Part shown: positions 1 through 8,598 of the stretch, one piece after another
How the letters are laid out: the number at the start of each line of letters is the position of its first letter
Numbering within the stretch: the first letter of the stretch is position 1
NCBI RefSeq assembly: GCF_019599145.1
Contig: NZ_CP080647.1
Coordinates: 10,168,001 to 10,232,000, forward strand
Source of the DNA: Streptomyces akebiae
GTDB lineage: Bacteria > Actinomycetota > Actinomycetes > Streptomycetales > Streptomycetaceae
Direction: 5' to 3'
DNA: 64,000 bases
Translations under genes and position numbers: made by a program
Notes under the pieces: model-generated
Databases searched by the model: none
What the model saw: the letters and a program-made list of their open reading frames with translations, nothing else
Told to the model about the DNA's origin: nothing

Positions 1-434
1 AGCGAGGGGCCGATCGCCAGGAGGAGATCCTTTGCCGGGTGGACCTCCGGCGGCCAGTCCCCACCCGGAGCACGTTCGGACACGGGCGTGCCGACCGGCA
101 CGTGGATGAGCCGGGCCCAGTCGTCGTCGCCCCACGGGTCCTCCGTGTCCGCGAAGAACAGCAGCGTGCCGTCCGTCGGCAGCGGCAGGTCCGTCGCACC
201 CGGAGGGATGGCCGCGAGGTCGACCGCGGCGAGGAACGGCAGGTCCGGAACGGGCTCGCCCTCGGGCATCGGCGGCAGCCCCCCGAGCCGCCCCGCCACC
301 GCGCCGTCGGCCGAGGCCTGCCCGGCAGGCCTCAGCGTCACACAGGGCCGGACGGTCCTGAGCCACCGCTCGACCTCATCCTCCGGTAAACCACGACTAC
401 GGGCTTCGTCACGGAAAGGGTCCATCGATTCCAT
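1..434 (-). CDS. DUF1963 (YwqG-like) protein, 3' part outside window
   Basis: Reading leftward from an ATG at 434, the frame is open for about 145 codons to the window edge, so the C-terminus is missing. The translation has the DUF1963/YwqG pattern: a segment DLPFLAAVDLAAIP, then LPLPTDGTLLFFADTE, then DWARLIHVP, as in bacterial proteins of this family. No enzymatic role is established for the family, so none is assigned. An in-frame ATG at 464 would add ten residues, and neither start has a strong ribosome site. The next gene to the right is divergent. Confidence 0.6.
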   Translation of the reverse strand, partial: MESMDPFRDEARSRGLPEDEVERWLRTVRPCVTLRPAGQASADGAVAGRLGGLPPMPEGEPVPDLPFLAAVDLAAIPPGATDLPLPTDGTLLFFADTEDPWGDDDWARLIHVPVGTPVSERAPGGDWPPEVHPAKDLLLAIGPS

Positions 435-716
435 CTCGCCGAGTATGCCAGCGACGCCGATCATCGCCTGGTGCCTGCAGCAGCGTGTACGGCGCTTGCG
501 CGGTTCTTCCCACACCCTGACAACTTCCTGATCTCCGCCCTCCACGCTGGCCCCATGCACGACGAGGAATCCACACATCACACCGGAGCGACGCCGGCCC
601 CGGCGGGCACCGCGCGCCACCGAAGGACGGGAACACGTCCTGGTCACCACCACGGGCGGCGGTCGGGCCACAGTCGAAGGGGCAACGGTCACCGAGGTGC
701 TCCGGAGCGCGGCGCG

Positions 717-1586
717 ATGAGACGTCTGCCCGTGCCGGCCGCGGTCCTGGCCCTGACCCTCACGCTCGCCGTCACTCTGGCCGACCGCGGCGGCCCCGGC
801 GACGAGCCGACGAGGGTCGCGCCCTCGGCCGCCGGTGGGCAGGACGTCCAGGCCGTCGCGCCTGCCACGACCCCCGCCGGGCCCGGACCGACCACGGCCG
901 GTGAAAGAGGCGCGGACACCGAAGCGGACGCCAGAGCCAAGGCCAAGGCGGACGCTGAAGCAGATGCCCAGACAGCGGAACCGAGCCCTTCCGCCGCGAC
1001 CGACCTGCCGGGCCTCGGCCCCCGGACGCTCGCCGAGATCCCCGACAACGCCCGGCAGGTCGTCCTGGTCACCGGAGAGGCCAAGAACTCCCCTGACGCG
1101 CACGTGGTGTTGTACCAGCGCACCGACGACGGCGGCTGGGCCGCCGGGAGGACCTGGGCCGCGCACAACGCGCTCAGGGGCTGGACCGACGACCACTACG
1201 CGGGCGACCTGCACTCGCCCACCGGTGTGTTCACCCTCAGCGACGCGGGCGGACTGCTCGCCGACCCGGGCACGAAGCTGCCCTACGACCGGTCCGGCGG
1301 CTTCACCATCGGCGGCACCGGATTCGAGGGCGAGCCGCTCGCCGGCTCCTTCGACTACGTGATCGCGATCGACTACAACCGCAAGCCGGGCACCTCCCCC
1401 CTCGACTGGACCCGCCCGCTCGGCGCGAACCGCGGGGGCGGCATCTGGCTGCACGTCGACCACGGGGGACCCACCCACGGCTGCGTGAGCCTGGCGAAGC
1501 AGCACATGAAGGAACTGCTGCTCGCGCTCGACCCCGCGCTGCACCCGGTGGCCGTCATGGGCGACCACACGTCCCTCGCACGCTGA
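717..1586 (+). CDS. Secreted L,D-transpeptidase (YkuD family)
   Basis: This 289-residue protein probably makes 3-3 cross-links in peptidoglycan or attaches proteins to it, outside the membrane. The ATG at 717 was chosen because it follows a GGAG nine bases upstream and directly precedes a basic N-region (MRRLP) and a hydrophobic segment of about 18 residues, which is a signal peptide or anchor. The frame is open much further upstream, but that part has no signal-like start. A low-complexity Ala/Thr/Glu-rich linker (about residues 35-100) leads to the YkuD domain. Near the C-terminus are WLHVDHGG and THGCVSL, where His and Cys are the catalytic pair of L,D-transpeptidases. Confidence 0.85.
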   Translation: MRRLPVPAAVLALTLTLAVTLADRGGPGDEPTRVAPSAAGGQDVQAVAPATTPAGPGPTTAGERGADTEADARAKAKADAEADAQTAEPSPSAATDLPGLGPRTLAEIPDNARQVVLVTGEAKNSPDAHVVLYQRTDDGGWAAGRTWAAHNALRGWTDDHYAGDLHSPTGVFTLSDAGGLLADPGTKLPYDRSGGFTIGGTGFEGEPLAGSFDYVIAIDYNRKPGTSPLDWTRPLGANRGGGIWLHVDHGGPTHGCVSLAKQHMKELLLALDPALHPVAVMGDHTSLAR

Positions 1587-1728
1587 CGACCGATCCGGAC
1601 GAGGTCGTGCAGGTCGTGCAGGTCGTGCGGAGAGGCGGGAGGCGTGGGGCGTGGGGCGCGGGCGGGGTCGGTGCGGAGCCGGGTGAGGGTTCGCCGGTTC
1701 TGGTGAGTCCGGGCGTAGTACGGGCCGG

Positions 1729-2490
1729 TCAGAACAGGCCGTTGCCGTGCGGCAGTTCGGCCGGGACGGGGGCGATGACGTCCCAGTGCTCGACGATCCT
1801 GCCGCCCTCGACGCGGAAGAGGTCGTAGTAGGCGACGGGCCCGCCGAACTCGCCCTCGGACTGGGTCAGGACGAACTCGCCCTCAGCGATGATCTTGTGG
1901 ACCTTCTTGTAGTGGAGGTTCTTGCCCTGCTCGGCCCACTTGGCCGCGGCCGCCCCGAAGCCGTCGAGGCCGTCCGCGGCGTCGGTGTTGTGCTGGTGGT
2001 AGGTCTCGGTGGAGATGTAGTCGGTGAGCACCGAGTAGTCGGCGCCGACGAGGACCTTTTCGGCGAAGTCGGCCACCAGGGCGCGGTTGGCGTCCGTCCT
2101 GTCGGTCTCGGTGACCGTCGCGGGGCCGTCGGTCTGGGAGCGGCCGGAGACGGTGTCCTTGACCAGCGGGGTCAGGGCGTCCCAGTGCTCGGCCAGCTTG
2201 CCGTCGGCGTCGATCCGGAAGATGTCGAACCCGACGAGCGGGTCAGGGCCGAAGCCGTAGTAGGTGCCGTGCAGGGCGACGAGGTCACCGTCGGCGATGA
2301 CTCGGGCGCCTTCGTAGCGGAACTCCTCGCCCAGGCCGGCGACGAGTCCGCGCAGGGCCTCGGGCCCGTCGGCGGCGAGCGCGCTGTGCTGCCTGTAGTC
2401 CGCTGCCACCCAGCGGTCCACGGCGGAGGGGTCCTTGTCGCCGAACAACTCGGTGGCGGCCTGAAGGACGGAGTTCTTGGCGTTGCTCAT
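1729..2490 (-). CDS. Tandem NTF2/SnoaL-like protein
   Basis: This 253-residue protein consists of two SnoaL-like (NTF2-fold) modules. The first is about residues 1-120 (AADYRQHSALAADGPEAL... FDIFRIDADGKLAEHWD) and the second about 130-250 (ISTETYHQHNTDAADGLDGF... YDLFRVEGGRIVEHWDVI). The repeated 'Y.QH......G..' and 'D.FR...G.I.EHWD' patterns are typical of the predicted SnoaL-like aldol condensation/ester-cyclase group. The substrate is unknown. The ATG at 2490 has AAGGAAG about eight bases upstream. It lies downstream of, and in the same direction as, the NmrA-type reductase gene, with 172 bases between that hold AT-rich repeats. Confidence 0.75.
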   Translation of the reverse strand: MSNAKNSVLQAATELFGDKDPSAVDRWVAADYRQHSALAADGPEALRGLVAGLGEEFRYEGARVIADGDLVALHGTYYGFGPDPLVGFDIFRIDADGKLAEHWDALTPLVKDTVSGRSQTDGPATVTETDRTDANRALVADFAEKVLVGADYSVLTDYISTETYHQHNTDAADGLDGFGAAAAKWAEQGKNLHYKKVHKIIAEGEFVLTQSEGEFGGPVAYYDLFRVEGGRIVEHWDVIAPVPAELPHGNGLF

Positions 2491-2547
2491 GACTGTCTTC
2501 CTTGCTCGGGAACCTGGCCGGGACGGATGGGTGATCCAGCGGCGATG

Positions 2548-2608
2548 TGTTCAAACTATGCCGACGACATCAGTAGTTCCGCGATAATTGCGACTGATGA
2601 TGTTCAAA
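2548..2608. promoter_or_regulatory. AT-rich repeat region, probable promoter/operator
   Basis: The interval is unusually AT-rich for this DNA. It contains an inverted repeat CATCAGT (2568-2574) / ACTGATG (2593-2599) and, outside it, two direct copies of TGTTCAAA (2548-2555 and 2601-2608). The arrangement suits a regulator-binding site upstream of the leftward NTF2-like gene. No regulator is assigned. Confidence 0.4.
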
Positions 2609-2662
2609 AAGCGACACACTTGCCTTGCTGTGGCCTGACTGGGGACTCGGCGGCGGTGTGGG

Positions 2663-3529
2663 TCAGCGCGCTGCGGCGCGCATGACGTCGGCGAGGGGCG
2701 TGGCGGGGCGGCCGGTGAGGCGCGGCACGGCATCACTGACGCCGTCGAGCTCACCGGAGGCGATGGCCGTGTAGGTGGACACCCAGGCGTCCAGCTGCCA
2801 GGACGGAGCGCCGTAGGAGGCACGGGAGGCGTAGGCCTCCTCGACCGTCTCCCGCCGGTAGGTGACGGCGCGTCCGAGCTGCTCGGACAGGATGGCGGCC
2901 GCGTCGTCCAGCGTGAGCGACTCGGGCCCGGTCAGGTCGTACGTCATGCCCGGGTGGTCGTCCGGCCGGGACAGCACGGCGACGGCCGCGTCGGCGATGT
3001 CGTCCTGGGCGACGAACGAGGCGCGCCCGTTGTCGGCCGGACCGCGGATGGCGCCGTCCTCGCCGACCAGGTCGGGGACGAAGTCCGCGTACACATTGTC
3101 CCGGAGGAAGGTGTACGCGAGTCCGCTCGCGCGGATGTGCTGCTCGGTGTGGAAGTGGTCGCGCGCCAGGGTGAAGGTGGCGTCAGGTGCCGCACCGTAG
3201 AAAGAGACGTACACCAGGTGCCGCACACCCGCTTCCGCGGCGGCATCCACGAACGCCTTGTGGTGGGCGAGCCGGTCGGCGCTCTCGGCGGCGGAGACCA
3301 TGAAGAGGGTGCGGGTCCCCGCGAGGGCCTCCCGTACGGCGTCCTGGTCGGCGTACGCGCCGCGCACGGCGACCGCCGCGGTCAGCCGAGGGGCGCGCTC
3401 CAGGCTGCGGACCAGGAGTTTCTGCGGGATGCCTCGCTCGGCGAGTCGCCGGGCGACGCGTCCGCCGAGCCGCCCGGTGGAGCCGGTGACGACGGTCGTG
3501 GGAGCGGATGCGCCTGCTGTTTCGAACAT
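2663..3529 (-). CDS. NmrA-like NAD(P)-binding oxidoreductase
   Basis: This 288-residue atypical short-chain dehydrogenase is of the NmrA/quinone-oxidoreductase-2 type. The N-terminus has the nucleotide-binding motif TVVTGSTGRLGGRVARRL (GxxGxxG, about residues 12-29). It is followed by TRTLFMVSAAES and HLVYVSFYGAAPDATF, and a late YDLTGPESLTLDDAAAIL, all typical of NmrA/SDR_a5 proteins that sense or reduce with NAD(P)H. The catalytic Tyr-Lys pair of classical SDRs is not evident. The ATG at 3529 follows GGAAGAGAAG. It shares orientation with the NTF2-like gene, and an AraC-type regulator is divergent 345 bases away, which could control both. Confidence 0.8.
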   Translation of the reverse strand: MFETAGASAPTTVVTGSTGRLGGRVARRLAERGIPQKLLVRSLERAPRLTAAVAVRGAYADQDAVREALAGTRTLFMVSAAESADRLAHHKAFVDAAAEAGVRHLVYVSFYGAAPDATFTLARDHFHTEQHIRASGLAYTFLRDNVYADFVPDLVGEDGAIRGPADNGRASFVAQDDIADAAVAVLSRPDDHPGMTYDLTGPESLTLDDAAAILSEQLGRAVTYRRETVEEAYASRASYGAPSWQLDAWVSTYTAIASGELDGVSDAVPRLTGRPATPLADVMRAAAR

Positions 3530-3873
3530 GCCTGCTTCTCTTCCTTACGGTGACGACGGTGGGCTTTCCGCCGCTTGTCGGTGGACGGGCCGGTCTCGGA
3601 GAACATCAGTCATACGGCGGGGAGCGGGCGGAGTTCGTCCGCCGAGGTCCGTGGGGGCGTCGGCACGGCAGGCGAGAGTATTGAATCCGGCACCGATTCC
3701 CAGCACGAGCAAGATGCCGTCCATGGGCGCGTCGTCGAGCCACCGTCCCTCCCGTCGCCGTCCCGTGCCGCCCCTTTCCCCTTTCCCCTTTCGCCAAGGA
3801 GACGTTCCGTTCGCACAGCGGCACGACCAACGTACGAAGAACGCTGGGAGCCAGCCGGATAAACTTCCGACCG
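3530..3873. other. Intergenic region, no gene seen
   Basis: This 344-base divergent region lies between the NmrA-type gene and the AraC-family gene. The frames here have no family resemblance. It contains a pyrimidine-rich stretch around 3775-3800 with the unit CCCTTTC repeated. It presumably carries both promoters, but none could be placed confidently. Confidence 0.4.
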
Positions 3874-4782
3874 ATGATGGCCAAGAACCGACATGACTCC
3901 TCGTGCGACATCCCGGAGATCCTGTTCGCCGCGCCCGCCGGAACGCCCGTCGGCATCGAGGTCATGTCGCTGGCCGAGCTACGGCGGCGGGTCCCCGAGC
4001 ACACTCTCGCCCGGCCCCAGCGCCCCGACTTCCATCATCTGCTCACGCTCACCGCGGGCGACCTCCGGCACGTCGTCGATTTCGACGACTACGCCCTGCG
4101 CCCGGGCTCCTGGCTGTGGGTACGCCCGGGGCAGGTGCAGCAGTGGGGCGACCTCGCCCATGCCGAGGGCACCTTGATTCTCTTCCGGCAGGACGTGCTG
4201 GACCCGGCCACGGCGACAGCCGCCAGGATCGACGATCCGCACGCACCGGTCGTCACCACTCCGGTCGCCGCCGACTCCGAGGCGGTGAACATGGCCGCGG
4301 ACCACCTGAGCCACGAGTTCCAGTCGCTCGGTCACCTGCCTCTCGACATGCACATCGCGGCACTGCGGCACCTCCTCGCCGTCCTGGTCCTGCGACTGGC
4401 CCACCTCACCGTCCCGGTCGGCAGCCCCGCTCCGGAGCCCGACGAGACCTATCTGCGCTTCCGGGACGCGGTCGAACGGCACTTCGCCGCCACCCGACGG
4501 GTGGAGGACTACGCCCACATGCTCGGCTACTCGGGGCGCACCCTCTCCCGGGCGACCCTGGCGGGCGCCGGGATCGGAGCGAAGGAGTTCATCGACCGCC
4601 GGGTCGTGCTGGAGGCGAAGCGTCTGCTGGCGCACAGCGACGAGAGCGCGGCGCAGATCTCGGATCACCTGGGCTTCGTCACGCACTCCCAGTTCAGCAA
4701 GTTCTTCCTGCAACGCGCCGGCTGTACCCCGATCGACTTCCGCGACGGGGTCCGGGGTCGCGACGACGGCCCCGAGCCGTAG
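3874..4782 (+). CDS. AraC-family transcriptional regulator
   Basis: This 302-residue protein has an N-terminal cupin-like sensing domain (about residues 15-150, with FDDYALRPGSWLWVRPGQVQ typical of AraC-type ligand domains). The C-terminal AraC DNA-binding domain (about 200-295) shows the second helix-turn-helix as AAQISDHLGFVTHSQFSKFF, ending in the usual GCTPIDFR. Two consecutive ATGs (3874, 3877) are possible starts and neither has a good ribosome site, so translation may be leaderless. It is transcribed away from the NmrA-type reductase and converges on the MHS transporter, with a strong stem-loop between. Confidence 0.85.
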   Translation: MMAKNRHDSSCDIPEILFAAPAGTPVGIEVMSLAELRRRVPEHTLARPQRPDFHHLLTLTAGDLRHVVDFDDYALRPGSWLWVRPGQVQQWGDLAHAEGTLILFRQDVLDPATATAARIDDPHAPVVTTPVAADSEAVNMAADHLSHEFQSLGHLPLDMHIAALRHLLAVLVLRLAHLTVPVGSPAPEPDETYLRFRDAVERHFAATRRVEDYAHMLGYSGRTLSRATLAGAGIGAKEFIDRRVVLEAKRLLAHSDESAAQISDHLGFVTHSQFSKFFLQRAGCTPIDFRDGVRGRDDGPEP

Positions 4783-4937
4783 GCGGCCCTCGGCCGGGGC
4801 TCCGACCATGGGTGAATGGCCCACGTCACGGGTGTCACGGGCCGGAGTCACCCGCACCAACTCCGGGCCACTTGGGTTCACCAGGTGAGAGCCGGCCAGC
4901 CGGTCCACCGGTCGGACGCCGAATCCTGTCAGTGCGG

Positions 4938-4980
4938 CTGCCGCGATCACGGGCGGGGAGGGCGTCCGTGATCGCGGCAG
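4938..4980. terminator. Bidirectional stem-loop terminator
   Basis: A perfect 15-bp inverted repeat CTGCCGCGATCACGG (4938-4952) / CCGTGATCGCGGCAG (4966-4980) with a 13-base loop lies between two convergent genes. No T-run follows, as is usual in Streptomyces. Confidence 0.75.
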
Positions 4981-5053
4981 TGTCGTCCGGCTCGTACGAT
5001 CCGCACGGGGGAGCCTCTGCTCCGCTGCTCGCCTCGGCGGGGAACCAGGCTGG

Positions 5054-6409
5054 TCAGGCTGGGGTGAGCCTGTCCTTGACGTCGGTGGTGGCCTCCGGGG
5101 CCGCGTCGACGGCGCGATGCCTGGTCTCGCCCAGAGCGATGACACAGACCAGGCTGAGCAGTCCGAGCGCGGCGATCATGAGGCCGACGGCGTAGCCGCC
5201 GTAGCTGCCGACGAGTTGGGCCGCGAGCAGCGGGGCGACGGCTCCGCCGAGGACGCCCCCGAGGTTGTAGCCCATTCCGGCGCCGGTGTAGCGGTAGCGG
5301 GTGTGGAACATCTCGGGCAGGTAGGCGCCGACCGGGCCGTAGGCGATCCCGAAGATCGCCAGGGTGCCGAGGAGGGCGACGGCGAAGCCGGTCACCGACC
5401 CGGTGTCCATGATCGGGAAGAGGACCAGCGCCCAGGGAATCGACAGCGCGCAGCAGGTGACGATCACTCTGCGGCGTCCGAACCGGTCGGACACGATTCC
5501 CGACACCGCCGTGGTCACGCCGAACACGACCGCGGCGACGATGTTGAGGATCAGCACGGTGCGGCGCTCGAGTCCGGCCCCGGCGGTGCTGGTGGCGTAG
5601 CTGGTGAGGAAGGCGGTGCCCAGGTAGAACAGCGCGAACACGATCGTCAGTACGCCGCCGGCGAGCAGGACCTCGCGGGGCTGGGCCCGGAAGACGTCGA
5701 GGATCGGGGGCTTGGCCCGCTTCGCCGCGTCGTTCCGCCGCTCGCGCTCGTTGCGAAAGGCCGGCGTCTCCTCGATGGCCGTGCGCACCCACAGGCCCAG
5801 GCCGACGAGGACGGCGCTGAGGAGGAACGGGATCCGCCAGCCCCAGTCGAGGAAGGCCGGGTTGGTCTCGCCGAGCGCAATGTTCACGGCGAGGAAAGTG
5901 CCGCTGGCCAGGGCGAACGCGAAGGCCGCGCCGAGTTGGGGAAAGACGCCGTACAGCCCGCGCTTGGCCGGTGGGGCGTACTCCGCGGCGAGCAGGGTCG
6001 CGCCGGCCCACTCACCGCCGACGGCGAGGCCCTGCAGGAAGCGCAGGACCACCAGGGCGACGGGCGCGGCGACACCGATGGTGGCGGCGCCCGGGAGCAG
6101 GCCGATCACGACCGTGGAGATCCCCATCAGCATGAGCGTGGCGATGAGGGTGTTCTTGCGGCCCAGGCGGTCGCCGTAGTGCCCGAACACGATCGCCCCG
6201 AGCGGGCGGGCGACGAAGGCGACCGCGAAGGTCGCGAACGAGGCGACGGTCGCCGCGGCGCTGCCCAGTGCGGGGAAGAACACCTGCGGGAAGACCAGGG
6301 CGGCGGCCGTGCCGTAGATGAAGAAGTCGTAGAACTCGATGGTGGTGCCGACACAACTGGCGGTGGCGACACGGCGCATGGACGTCGAGCGGTTCGTTGG
6401 GTGCTCCAT
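5054..6409 (-). CDS. MHS-family MFS transporter (metabolite:H+ symporter)
   Basis: This 451-residue major facilitator of the metabolite:H+ symporter family (ProP/ShiA/KgtP-like) has about 12 membrane segments. Family markers are visible: TTIEFYDFFIYGTAA at the start, FGHYGDRLGRKNTL in the cytoplasmic loop between segments 2 and 3, and AVGGEWAGATLLAAEYAPP in segment 5. These transporters import carboxylates, betaines or similar compounds. It is the last gene of a leftward run with an acyl-CoA synthetase, acyl-CoA dehydrogenase and dehydrogenase, so it probably brings in the acid the enzymes activate (inference). The ATG at 6409 has GGAGAG upstream. Confidence 0.85.
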   Translation of the reverse strand: MEHPTNRSTSMRRVATASCVGTTIEFYDFFIYGTAAALVFPQVFFPALGSAAATVASFATFAVAFVARPLGAIVFGHYGDRLGRKNTLIATLMLMGISTVVIGLLPGAATIGVAAPVALVVLRFLQGLAVGGEWAGATLLAAEYAPPAKRGLYGVFPQLGAAFAFALASGTFLAVNIALGETNPAFLDWGWRIPFLLSAVLVGLGLWVRTAIEETPAFRNERERRNDAAKRAKPPILDVFRAQPREVLLAGGVLTIVFALFYLGTAFLTSYATSTAGAGLERRTVLILNIVAAVVFGVTTAVSGIVSDRFGRRRVIVTCCALSIPWALVLFPIMDTGSVTGFAVALLGTLAIFGIAYGPVGAYLPEMFHTRYRYTGAGMGYNLGGVLGGAVAPLLAAQLVGSYGGYAVGLMIAALGLLSLVCVIALGETRHRAVDAAPEATTDVKDRLTPA

Positions 6410-6529
6410 CTGACTCTCCGTTGACTCAGCAGAACAGGGCGGGGACGAGGGGAAGGGGACTTCGGAACCACGGCGGGGGGAGTGAGGGAGTGGGCGAAGA
6501 ATGGGAACGCGGAGTTCTCTCTCCTTTCG

Positions 6530-7300
6530 TCAACGGGGCGCCATCCGGATGGCGCCGTCGAGGCGGATGACCTCACCGTTCAGCATCGGGTTCTCGGCGA
6601 TGTGGCGGACCAGGGCGGCGAACTCGGACGGATCACCGAGGCGGGCCGGGTGGGGCACCTGGCTGCCGAGCGAGTCACGGGCGTCCTGAGGGAGCCCCGC
6701 CATCAAGGGGGTGTCGAAGAGGCCCGGTGCGATGGCCATCACCCGGATGCGGTGCCGGGCCAGTTCGCGGGCGGCGGGGAGCGTCAGCCCGGCGACGCCG
6801 GCCTTCGAGGCGGCGTACGCGGCCTGGCCGATCTGTCCGTCGTACGCGGCGACCGAGGCCGTGGCGACGAGCACCCCGCGTTCGCCGTCGACGCTCTCGG
6901 TCTCGGAGATGCGGTGGGCGGCGAGCCGGAACACGTTGAAGGTGCCGGTCAGGTTGACGTGGACCACACGGGCGAAGTCGTCCAGGGCGAGCGGTCCTTC
7001 CCGCGACAGCATGCGCCCGGGAGTGGCGACCCCCGCGCAGTTCACGGCCGTACGCAGCGGAGCGGGCTCGCCTGCGGCGTCCACGGCCGCCCGGACGTCG
7101 TCGGGATCGGTCACGTCGCAGGGGACGAAGCGCACCGTGGGCCCGATGGCGGCGAGTTCCGTCGCGACAGCCTCGCCGGGGGAGGAGGGCAGGTCGGCGA
7201 TCACCACATGAGCCCCGGCGCGCAGCAGTTCGGTGGCGGTCGCTCGGCCGAGACCGCTGGCGCCGCCGGTGACGAGGGCGGCGGTTCCGGTGAGGTTCAC
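6530..7300 (-). CDS. SDR, 3-hydroxyacyl-CoA dehydrogenase type II-like
   Basis: This 256-residue classical short-chain dehydrogenase has AALVTGGASGLGRATA as the NAD-binding TGxxxGxG motif (about residues 8-23), CDVTD for adenine contacts, NCAGVA in place of NNAG, and YAASKAGV as the catalytic YxxxK. The whole-length pattern, including APGLFDTPLMAGLP, is that of HSD10/3-hydroxyacyl-CoA dehydrogenases. This fits oxidation of a 3-hydroxyacyl-CoA. Its ATG overlaps the stop of the acyl-CoA dehydrogenase gene in ATGA form (7297-7300), so the two are translationally coupled. An enoyl-CoA hydratase, needed between these two steps, is not in this operon. Confidence 0.85.
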   Translation of the reverse strand: MNLTGTAALVTGGASGLGRATATELLRAGAHVVIADLPSSPGEAVATELAAIGPTVRFVPCDVTDPDDVRAAVDAAGEPAPLRTAVNCAGVATPGRMLSREGPLALDDFARVVHVNLTGTFNVFRLAAHRISETESVDGERGVLVATASVAAYDGQIGQAAYAASKAGVAGLTLPAARELARHRIRVMAIAPGLFDTPLMAGLPQDARDSLGSQVPHPARLGDPSEFAALVRHIAENPMLNGEVIRLDGAIRMAPR

Positions 7301-8544
7301 GACCGGCTCCCTTCCAAGGACTCAGGGAAATCAGGGGAGGCGAGGGAGAGGACGTGGGCGACAGGCCCGCGGCGGCCACGCGCGAGTTCCCGGCTGATGA
7401 CCATGCGCTGGATCTGGTTGGTGCCTTCGAAGATCTGCATCACCTTCGCCTCCCGCATGTACCGCTCCACGGGGAAGTCCCTGGTGTAGCCCGCGCCGCC
7501 GAAGACCTGGACGGCGTCCGTGGTCACCCGCATCGCGGCCTCGGTGGCGACCAGCTTGGCGATACTGGCCTGGCGGCCGTACGGCAGACCGGCGTCCTTG
7601 CGCCGCGCCGCCGACAGCAGCGTCGCGCGGGCGGACTCCACGGCCGCCTCCATGTCGGCGAGCAAGAACGCCAGCCCCTGGTGGTCGATGATCGGCCGGC
7701 CGAACGCCTCCCTCTCCTTCGCATAGGCCACGGCGTCGTCCAACGCCCCCTGTGCCAGCCCGACGGCGACGGCCGCGATGCCCAGCCGACCCGCGTCGAG
7801 GCCGGCGAGCGCCAGGGACAGGCCCTGGCCCTCCGCGCCGATCCTGCGCCCGGCGCAGACGCGTACGCCGTCGAAGCGCATGGTCGCGGTGGCCTGCGCC
7901 GTCAGACCCATCTTGCGTTCCGGGGGGTCGGCCGACAGGTTCGGCGCGTCGGCCGGGACCAGGAAGCAGGAGATGCCCTGGCTGCGGTGCTCGCCGGTGC
8001 GCGCCATGACGGTGTAGAAATCGGCGTGCCCGCCGTGGGTGGTCCACGCCTTCTCACCGCGCAGTACGTAGTCGCCGCTGTCGCCCCCGTCGGTCTCCTC
8101 CCGGTCGGCGCGGGTGCGCATCGCGGCCGGGTCGGAGCCCGCGTGGGCCTCCGACAGGCAGTACGCGCCCAGCAGTTCCCCGCCGAGCATCTCCGGCAGC
8201 CACTGCCCCCGCTGCTCGTCGGTGCCGTGGTTCGCCAGCGCGAAACAGGACAGCGCGTGCACGCTCACCCCGATGCCGACGCTCGCCCAGCGCGCCGAGA
8301 TCTCCTCAAGGACCTGCACGTAGACCTCGTAGGGCAGTCCGGCGCCGCCCCACTCCTCGGGGAAGGGCAGCCCGAGCAGCCCGGCGCGGCCCAGTGTGCG
8401 GAAGACGTCGCGCGGGAAACGCTCGGCGGCCTCGTCCTCCGCGGCGCGCGGAGCCAGTGCTCCGTCGGCTATGGCGCGTGTCAGCTCCAGCAGCTCCGCG
8501 GCCTCCTCGGTCGGCAGCAGTCGGGACACGGGTGTGCGGGACAT
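7297..8544 (-). CDS. Acyl-CoA dehydrogenase
   Basis: This 415-residue FAD enzyme forms the alpha,beta double bond of an acyl-CoA and passes electrons to ETF. Recognised features are the N-terminal helical domain with PEEWGGAGLPYEVY, the FAD/substrate signature AYCLSEAHAGSDPAAM, the beta-domain EKAWTTHGGHADFYTV, and a C-terminal QIFEGTNQIQRMVISREL. The Glu of EGT is in the position of the catalytic base. Gene order (synthetase, dehydrogenase, 3-hydroxyacyl-CoA dehydrogenase, transporter) suggests a branched- or short-chain acid pathway. The chain length cannot be read from the sequence. Confidence 0.9.
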   Translation of the reverse strand: MSRTPVSRLLPTEEAAELLELTRAIADGALAPRAAEDEAAERFPRDVFRTLGRAGLLGLPFPEEWGGAGLPYEVYVQVLEEISARWASVGIGVSVHALSCFALANHGTDEQRGQWLPEMLGGELLGAYCLSEAHAGSDPAAMRTRADREETDGGDSGDYVLRGEKAWTTHGGHADFYTVMARTGEHRSQGISCFLVPADAPNLSADPPERKMGLTAQATATMRFDGVRVCAGRRIGAEGQGLSLALAGLDAGRLGIAAVAVGLAQGALDDAVAYAKEREAFGRPIIDHQGLAFLLADMEAAVESARATLLSAARRKDAGLPYGRQASIAKLVATEAAMRVTTDAVQVFGGAGYTRDFPVERYMREAKVMQIFEGTNQIQRMVISRELARGRRGPVAHVLSLASPDFPESLEGSRS

Positions 8545-8598
8545 CGGGGCGAACCTCCACTGAGCGGATGGAGCGAGAGACGGGCCGTCTGCGACGGT

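Noticed and set aside
3903..5195. Long plus-strand open frame of 430 codons
   Set aside because: It is an out-of-frame reading across the AraC gene and beyond. The translation is Arg/Pro/Gly-rich with no domain pattern, as expected for high-GC shadow frames.
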